Source of the DNA: Siphonodentalium dalli
Taxonomy: Eukaryota; Mollusca; Scaphopoda; Gadilida; Siphonodentaliidae
Direction: 5' to 3'
Length of the DNA: 64,000 bases
Assembly: GCA_032622095.1 (NCBI GenBank)
Contig: CP136065.1
Coordinates: 67,113,675 to 67,177,674, forward strand
The position numbers and the translations under genes were made by a program. The notes below the pieces were generated by a model that saw only the letters and a list, made by a program, of their open reading frames with translations, made no database searches and was not told the origin of the DNA. This document shows, one piece after another, positions 56,843 through 64,000 of this stretch (its first letter is position 1; each line of letters opens with the position of its first letter).

Positions 56843-59255
56843 TTTTTTTTAACATATTTTTATCGTAATATAATATTACAAGATGGAACGGGGCACATGT
56901 ATTAACAACTTACATCCGCCCCTCTCCCATTAACATTTTAACAAATACAACGTAGATGGCGAACATAACATATATACAGGATGATGTATGGTGTGTTTGT
57001 GATTGCTGTCAGTCCTATCCTGCTTTTGAAATTTCATCTGAGGTAGTCAACATTTGTAACGCACAGGAAGATCGCCAGTATGTTTAGCAGAGGGGGCCTA
57101 ATTAAATCGTTTCGTTCGTGAAATGTATGAATAAACAAAATGGAAAAGAATTTCATTGCGTCGATTCGGTTCTGATGATATCCCTGTGAGTAAGGAGGAA
57201 ATGTTAGATATTATAAATTGGTGGGCTGCAATCTTGTTGAAGAGTTCGCATCTTTCGGTTGCATACAGGGGGCACTCAAAGAAATAATGAAAGGCATCTT
57301 CGACTTCGTATCCACATGTTCTTTAGAGGTATCAGAGATAAAATTGTTGTACATATCTGATTTGAGTTCACTACAATAGTTGCGAATTCTGCAGTGTAAG
57401 ATGCTTAGTTTTCTTGGACCATTAATAAAGAATTGTGGAGGTTTCGTGGGCGGGTCAATTAATTTCAAATTCATCTTAAATTCAGGAAGAGTACTTACAT
57501 TTGTAATAGGCTTTGGTATATAGTTTTTTCCAAGATAACGTACATTTAGGTAAATAAGAGTTTCTGAAATGTTCTGTATGCGAACGGTATGAATCGAATT
57601 TGTCAGGTTCGCACATATCATATCGATTACTGGCAACTTGTCTGGATCGGGCTGGCAACATGAGCGTGAGGTAATTGGGAACTTGGTTGTTTATTATGTT
57701 AAACATGGTGTGCAACTCGTCGAGTTCTCGTCGAGTTTCAAGCATTGGCCATCCTACTTCGTCAAACAAGCGATTGATATAAACGGAATGTGTTAATCCT
57801 GTGACTATTCTTGCAGCATCCTTGTGTATGTCATCGAACTTTTTTAATAAGTAATATGTTGCTGTGCCCCACACTACATCGGCATAGTCTATAATTGGTA
57901 ATATATATGCTATGTATATTTTTCAAGCGACCTTCGGTCTAGGTCGTACTTCAGTCTTCTTATTTGTGAGAGACGTGATGTTGCTTTGTTTGCTATTTAT
58001 ATGCGTGTTCCAGTTTAGATTCGATTGTATTTCAAGTCCAAGATGTTTGTGTGAGTTTGTAAATAATACATTTTATGGTTCGAATTTTAAATTCGGGGTC
58101 ACGTTGTTATTTGTAAGGGAAAAGGAAATTTCCCTAGTTTTCGTTGGGTTAAATTTAACTAGCCATTTATTTGCCCAGTCTGCTACTCTTTCAAGGTCTT
58201 CGTTCATATTCTTGGTTAGGATATCGATGTCATAGTGGGTAGTCATGAGGCAAGAATCGTCCGCGTACATTCTTGTGGTTGCATTAATGTGATCAGGGAG
58301 GTCGTTTATATAAACTAAAAATAGGAAAGGGCCAATCCCGCTGGGATAACTTCAAAATTTGAGAAGGAGTTGTTCACTAAGACCCTTTGTTTGCGATTGA
58401 ACAGATAATCTTTTAGCCATTCTAAGATATTTCCAGAGACTCCATATTGTTCTAGTTTATATAGCAGCCCCCTGTGCCATACTCTCTCGAATGCCTTTGA
58501 TGCCAAATTATTTTCCGTGAAGTATGTCATAATATGTTGTATGACCACTTTTTCGAAGATTTTGCCTAATGTCGGAAGGAGAGATATTGGTTGGTAATTT
58601 GCGGAATCGGCTGGTTCGCCTTTTTTGAAAATAGGGATGACGTTTGCCTTTTTCCAGGTCATTGGAAACTTACCAAGATCCAATGATTTTTTATAAATTA
58701 TTAATAAAGGGATTGCGATATTTTCGGCAGTAATATGCACCATTTTTGGGCTGATTCTATCGCCTTATTTAAATTTAATGATTTTATAGCGCACACGATA
58801 CTTTGATATATTATCCATTAATACGTCGCCATTGGGGCTATACAGAGGCGGGTTATTCGTAGATTTCTTTTTGTTAAGTAGATAATTCATAATATGCCAG
58901 AAATCGCGGGGAGTGGGGATTTCATTTATTTTCTCCTCAAGTTTAGTTTCGAATTGAGATTTCGCTTACTTTTTCATGTTGTTAACTTTATTTCTGATAT
59001 CCTTGTATTTTCTCCAAGTGTGCTCTGAATTTCGTTTGAATGCTATTGATCTGAGTCTATCGCGACGTCGTATTTCTCTCCGCATGTCAGAATTAAACCA
59101 TAATTTGTCCTTTGTCCTTATCGTCACTGTCATTTTGGGGATTGATTCTTCCATTATTTTAATAAATCTCTCGGCAAATAAGCTTACTGCATCGTTTATG
59201 TCATTTACTGGTTGTAGCAATTCATGCCATTTGCTCTCATTTATTAAGATATTCG
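56843..59255 (-). mobile_element. 2.4-kb 5'-truncated LINE with 12-bp TSD
   Basis: CAGAACAACTAT flanks both ends (56831-56842 and 59256-59267). The tail on the plus strand is a T run at 56842-56850, i.e. a poly-A 3' end on the minus strand. Broken frames give the linker (WFNSDMRREIRRRDRLRS), FPMTWKKANVIPIFKKGEPA and YQPISLLPTLGKIFEKVV of the fingers, AFERVWHRGLLYKL, the catalytic YADDSCLM, and the thumb (DAARIVTGLTHSVYINRLFD). A stretch is deleted before AFERVW, removing the first catalytic aspartate block, and another small loss follows IPAG. The copy is dead. Its motif order is Jockey/CR1-like. Confidence 0.9.
58315..58743 (-). pseudogene. Reverse transcriptase fingers/palm with internal deletion
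   Basis: The peptide runs from TAENIAIPLLIIYKKSLDLG through KKANVIPIFKKGEPADSANY to NLASKAFERVWHRGLL. In related LINEs a segment of about 40 residues separates NLAS from KAFERVW, so the palm A block with its aspartate is gone. Confidence 0.75.
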
Positions 59256-59283
59256 CAGAACAACTATGGTACATATTACAACG

Positions 59284-59435
59284 GCAGTGCTAGAGCGTGG
59301 TACAAAATGGCCAGGTTATTGCAAATCGGGAGGATGGTGTAATTGGGACAAGAACCAGTCTAATGCGCGAATTGTTGATAACAACAGTTACTTTGTTCAG
59401 TTTCTACTTCATGGACGTAAAAGCAAATTTCAATA
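59284..59435 (+). CDS. Short orphan frame adjoining the LINE insertion site
   Basis: The frame reads LERGTKWPGYCKSGGWCNWD and continues about 28 more codons to TAA. It lies just beyond the LINE's target duplication. It might be part of an exon that preceded the insertion, but no start, donor or family was identified. Confidence 0.2.
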
Positions 59436-60235
59436 AGACTCTCGTGACAGTCTCGTCTCAAAGTTGATCTAATTTCTCAGTGGAAGAAAATTACTATATA
59501 GTTGTCGTCTGTCATTGTTGTGACTCGCATGTTTGTTTGTCTGCGAGCATTCAATGTCCCTTGATGAATAGACCGATTCCTAGTCCAAAACTGCAAAAAT
59601 CTGAAAAAATAGTAACCTGACCCTTCGAGCTAAAGTTTCATGTCGTGTAAGAATCATGTCGAGCTGAGGATGTCAGAACAGAGGCGTTATTTCGCTAAAA
59701 TCTCGATTCAGAATCTGGATTCAGATTACAATATGGTCCCCGTACGACTTGGTTCGGCAAAAGAACAGACCAGAAATTGGCAGAATCAGTAAACGAACAG
59801 ACAGTAATCTCAATCCCGTGGTAATCCGAATCTGGATTCGGATTCCGATTACGGACTCAAATGTTCGTAATGTAAGCAAACCGAGATTTCGCCACCTCGG
59901 AGTTTAAAGACACAATAAAACATAAGAATCAGTCTCTTGTGTACAAATTATTGCAAAATATAAACGATCTATATCAAAGAATTTTAAATGCGGAGACAAA
60001 TTGGTTTTATTGAATGTAAACTGGGAGAATATTACTGAAATTAGCCAAATAATAACGCTATTGATATAGTAACGCTAGGGGAGCACTTCGGTTGATGTGA
60101 AGCAAAATTTAATCATTGTTGATTGTCACTTTAATATGTCCATTTCATAATTCCATCCATAAAATACCGCCCGAACGCATGTCGATTTCGAACTCGGCGG
60201 ATACATCACCATTGACCGAATTCATATTAACCTCC

Positions 60236-60329
60236 ATGGATATGTCTTCTGCTGTGTTCGTTATTATAATGTGTCTTCTTATTCAAGAAATAGTAGGATT
60301 ATATGATATCGATGGATTATCAGATACAC
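60236..60329 (+). CDS. Candidate signal-peptide first exon
   Basis: ATG at 60236 in the context CCTCCATGG opens MDMSSAVFVIIMCLLIQEIV then GLYDIDGLSDT, and a GTATGT donor follows at 60330 in phase 1. The hydrophobic core and polar end are those of a secretory signal. No second exon was found downstream. Confidence 0.3.
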
Positions 60330-60436
60330 GTATGTACTATCATCTAGTCTTATAGCAATTTCATGTTTAAAATGTTTTGTTTAGTTAAATGCAGTCGTTT
60401 TGCACAATAGTCTCTGTATAGACAACAGACACATGT

Positions 60437-61014
60437 TCTAGGGATGTGGCTAGATGTTTCCTCAAATTTCCGGCCAACTGCACCCCCCCCCCCATTGAAC
60501 CAAACATCATTCTCACAGGTTCGCATAATTCCATTTGCTCCCCTTGGAAATATCCAACCTGACAAACACTAAGATTGGAAAATTACCAACTTTTACTGGT
60601 TGAAAAAAAATCAAACAATGAGAGCAATGCCAACCTATATATGGTGTCAAATTAACGTCCAACTAATGTTGTGTCACGCATGAAATTTCCGACTGCTGGA
60701 ATGTACCAAAGTTGAGTTTAGATATATTTATTTCAAATATTTGTCAAATTTAGATAACACATGATATATAACACATACATTTGTTTATACATACAAAGGA
60801 ATTGGGGGACAAGTGCTGACTCACTTAATGGTACCCCCTCTCCCATATGTTATTACACTGAAAAAATAAATAATTAGTAATGGCAAAGCAACATGACTAC
60901 CAAAACAAGTTGAACATATATACAGATCTTTCCTCACGTATGAATGACTGCACAGCTGAGCAAATTGTACCAAAGTTCGGGGTGGGGGTCGAGACACCCA
61001 ACTAACCCCTGTCG
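60437..61014. mobile_element. hAT-type MITE relative, interrupted by a short LINE copy
   Basis: The left end TAGGGATGTGGCTAGA differs by one base from the CAGGGATG end of the 51992 element, and CAACTGCACCCCCC, CATAATTCCATTTGC and ATGAAATTTCC are shared with it. The right end reads TCACGTTCCTG, near 61014-61024, as in the fragment at 16293. The target duplication is not clear. Confidence 0.6.
60714..60965 (-). mobile_element. 252-bp LINE 3'-end copy with 12-bp TSD
   Basis: TGTACCAAAGTT flanks both ends (60702-60713 and 60966-60977). The insert shares CCCCTCTCCCAT and GAACATATATACAG words, in the same order, with the 3' UTR of the LINE at 56843-59255, so it is a severely 5'-truncated relative in minus orientation. 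Confidence 0.7.
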
Positions 61015-61409
61015 TCACGTTCCTGTTCAACTGACAAGTTTCGTGTGTTCTTCACAACATCTTCGGAATTTGATTCAGGAGGCCTAGAGCTGTCACGTTT
61101 AAATATGCTTGCCCTCATCAATAAACACACTTTAACTTGAAAAAAAAAGATGCGATTAAGTCGGAATGGCAGCAAATTATGTGCCGTGTATATACACATA
61201 GAAGAAAAGCATGACTTTCACAACAAACATGAACTTTATAAATATAAGATGCAAATGATACTTGTGTCAAATACATGAGCCATGTTTGACGCTGGGAGAA
61301 CATAGTTTCGGAGACCACGTGGATTTCAAAATCAGACCTAGAATCGGGAATTAGCCCCGCCCCCGTAATCGGCGTCGGATTCTGAATCCGGATTTTAGCG
61401 AAATAACGA

Positions 61410-64000
61410 CTCAGGCGAATCATACTAGATATTCTGATGGGGAAATTATCAGCTAAAGTGAATCAGGCACGTCAATGACATGTCACGGTAATGATGGTCT
61501 TACATTTGGTTAAAGCATGGCTTGTTTCATCATAAAATAGAATCGACCGAGGGTGCGCACCCCCCCCCCCCAATAGTAGACATAGTCTACATGTCTAATT
61601 TAATTCAGCGGACCGGAAAACTTTTCATTGCATGTGTTGTGAATTTTGCTGAATGAAATGCTACGCTCAACAATTTGATGTTTGTTTTACAAAATACATG
61701 CATTATCAACGCGTTGTTGCTGCCACATTTTGCGTGCTTCCCGTGCACCCCAACCCCTTGAAACAGACACTATGTGTGGAAAGTTCACTTGTATATGCAC
61801 CCCTTGTGTTGAACATTTTCTACAACCGGTACCTAAAAGTTTTCCAAACTGGCATCTATTTTGCTTCAAAACTGTTGTTCAACATTTCAGTAAAATAAAT
61901 TACGAAGAGAAAACATTCACACTAAATATTGGTTGGAAAATCAAACAATCCGAACATATTTAGGTCTGAATTCACAAGTGATATTGACCCAGGTTATAGG
62001 TTCTCATCAACCTCAACCTACTCCATCCCTGCTTGCATGATAATAACCGACCGTATCATCACGGAATATGATTAATCGGCAAACCGCCCCGAACATAGAT
62101 TCCAATTTGACATTTTTTTTGCATGAAAGCAAATAAATTATAAATTGTTGGACCGATCGCACAGCTGTAAATATACAGCCAAAATACTCAGCAGATTCTA
62201 AGTTTTGAATGACCATCATCATGACTGTGGAAAGAATTGGCGGACCGCCACAATATTTAAAATTGATGTGTGTCCCTAACCAGTATAAGCTCAAATTCCG
62301 CATAATTATGATGTATTTAATTGATTATTTTATAAATCACCTACGACGGACATGTCCGATTCGTATCTCTGAATGTTGAAATAGGCAACACCAACGTCAG
62401 CGAACAGACATCAGGATTCGAAAATCGTGCTAGGTCAACAAAGTAATCATTTTTTTGGAATGAACACGCATACTTTTGGTGTCAAAATAGTTGGTATAGG
62501 GTAACTTGTCTATCGTATATGTATTCCAGTGGTGTGTAAATTGCTTACCAACTTCGGTCGGAGTCATTTTTGGAAGGGAATGACCTGCCTCGAGCAGGCG
62601 ACAACCTACGACCTCTACGGGGGCTCGATTGTACCCTCCGCTCTTGGAAGGTAATTTCCTTCCAACATCATGTGCTAACCGATACTTCACCCTTGGTTTA
62701 GTGGTCCTACGCTATATGGACGAGTAGACTGAACACTAATTCACCCTTGGTTAAGTGGTCATACGGTATTTTATATGCTACAAATAATTATTATCAGTGA
62801 TATTCAATTAAAATAGTAATATACATCATTGGAATGAACTCGAATGGTGACTGACGACTGTGTTGGCATAAGTAATTCGGGATGTTTAGATATGGTGTCA
62901 CGCCGTGCAGTGTTGATAACATGGGGGCGTACTTTCGTGCACCTTCAGTCTGGCACATGAACGTTTCTTACAAGTATTTCAACACCAACGATGTCACCAC
63001 AATTTGTTGCTGTCCATAATTATGAGTAATGATTTGTATGTTGGTTGCCCGCATGTAAAATATAGCCACATAAAACCATGTCTAATTGTCTATATTCAGC
63101 CCCGCCTTCCGTAATGTATGTAACTCCTCAACATATACATATTCTTTCTATGTGGTTCGCTATAAACTCAGGAGTCGTACTATTTTTGGCTCAGAATAAA
63201 ACATGTACATGGTATTTGTTTTTGTTTTGGGAAAGTTCCACGTAATCTGAAAACAGTTTCAGCAATTTAAATTGGCCTTTGATGCATGCCCACCAACTAG
63301 CGTTACCATAGTAGTCCAGGATATATTGGTCGACCTCTGCACCCCCCCCAGGACTCAACTTCACCCCACTAATTTTCTTCCTTAAGGTCTCCTCTAATTG
63401 TTTTCACTTGTTAACAAGAAAACAAATGCACCATGATATTTGTGCGTCATTTGAACTATGAAGGCATATGACCGATGAGTATACAAGCTTACAGAAGGTC
63501 ATCTCTATGTATGTGTCTCATACCCCATGGGGATAACGACATGTACACCTGGCGATCCAGTTAGCTAGCCACTTCTCAATAGATGGTTCGTCAACTCACA
63601 ATCTCAGTGAACGTATTGGCATATGTGGACAACTTCGACAGTGTTTCGAAGGTTGCTAGCTGTCTCATTCCCTTGGACAGATTCCCTTGAACATTTCACC
63701 CTTTTGTTGATGGCATTTGTACTTTCTTGAACCATACCACCCAGCGTGAGTATGACATATCAACCAACTATCAAAGGTATCGTCTTTAAGACTACACTCC
63801 AGTCTTGGTGGGGCTTATACAGCAGTAGCCAATGGCACACGCCTGGTCCAGCTGTTTAAGAACGGCTTCCAAACGGATGGGAACATACAATCTTAGCATA
63901 CAAGGAAAGCAAAGCCACACATGAGATCCTGTATGAATCTAAAACATAACAAAATAAGGGGCGGTGCAGTCATGGTCCAATTTAATTTCCACTATCATGA
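61410..64000. other. No gene recognised; 25-bp direct repeat at 62686-62711 and 62740-62766
   Basis: TTCACCCTTGGTTTAGTGGT and TTCACCCTTGGTTAAGTGGT lie 54 bp apart. Both resemble a pol III A box but no B box is near. A C run lies at 61559-61573. Frames at 61653-61963 and 62430-62690 show no motif I can name. Confidence 0.4.

Larger units (their letters stand above)
59685..61408. mobile_element. Possible 1.7-kb element with CGTTATTTCGCTAAAATC ends
   Basis: CGTTATTTCGCTAAAATCTC at 59685 is matched on the complement by CGTTATTTCGCTAAAATCCG ending at 61408, and both continue with GATTCAGAATC. A second, nearer complement (GTGGCGAAATCTCGGTTT, 59880-59897) means the left 210 bp can also fold on itself as an imperfect hairpin. 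The block contains the hAT-like element and a candidate exon, so the TIR pairing may be coincidental spacing of two MITE copies. Confidence 0.45.

Noticed and set aside
62430-62690. 86-residue minus-strand frame and possible tRNA-derived repeat
   Set aside because: No cloverleaf, no B box and no protein motif were found.

Overview
The window is repeat-dense, AT-rich nuclear DNA from an animal, most likely a lophotrochozoan such as a mollusc. This is an inference from split exons with GT/AG borders, fragments of C-type lectin, PAN/apple and THAP domains, several non-LTR retrotransposons, a Penelope-like element with a GIY-YIG nuclease, and many inverted-repeat DNA elements. There is no bacterial gene layout, operon or CRISPR array. 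No gene is complete in the window, and most long reading frames are broken transposon proteins.

Bases 1-8200: a LINE C-terminal fragment, then a tyrosine-recombinase terminal exon (2184-2473). The sequence upstream of that exon holds a 1.7-kb element with 30-bp perfect terminal inverted repeats (TIRs) set in AT repeats. A composite follows: a 3.3-kb element with arms of nearly 0.9 kb or more (3208-6550) carrying THAP-like and SAP-like gene scraps, a 1.3-kb long-TIR element (6556-7838) and a 148-bp hairpin relative (7853-8000), all between two 85-bp direct repeats.

Bases 8200-19000: mostly non-coding. The main gene signal is a 1.4-kb terminal exon (12693-14079) of a transposase-like DDE family, with a disordered basic tail and 51-residue repeats. 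Bases 19000-24600 hold TTAA-flanked inverted-repeat elements.

Bases 24600-27100: a frameshifted SGNH-hydrolase-like gene on the minus strand lies 18 bp from the start of a plus-strand secreted PAN-like protein, whose first exon has a degraded paralogue about 1.5 kb downstream. A LINE tail sits between the two copies. Bases 27700-38500 hold a MITE family with repeated AGGTCA words, two broken LINEs, a G-rich MITE that cuts one LINE cleanly, a 0.5-kb head-to-head LINE duplication and a Penelope-like remnant.

Bases 43800-54600: a C-type lectin gene on the minus strand, seen as two phase-compatible exons (54410-54580 and 43957-44195) separated by a 10.2-kb intron. The intron contains a separate membrane-protein terminal exon on the same strand, a non-autonomous hAT element with an 8-bp target-site duplication (TSD), tandem duplications and hairpins. 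Bases 54600-64000 hold a LINE with a 12-bp TSD, a hAT relative cut by a short LINE copy, and weak orphan reading frames.

All calls are from reading the sequence. Family names rest on motifs and remembered family patterns; no database search was run.
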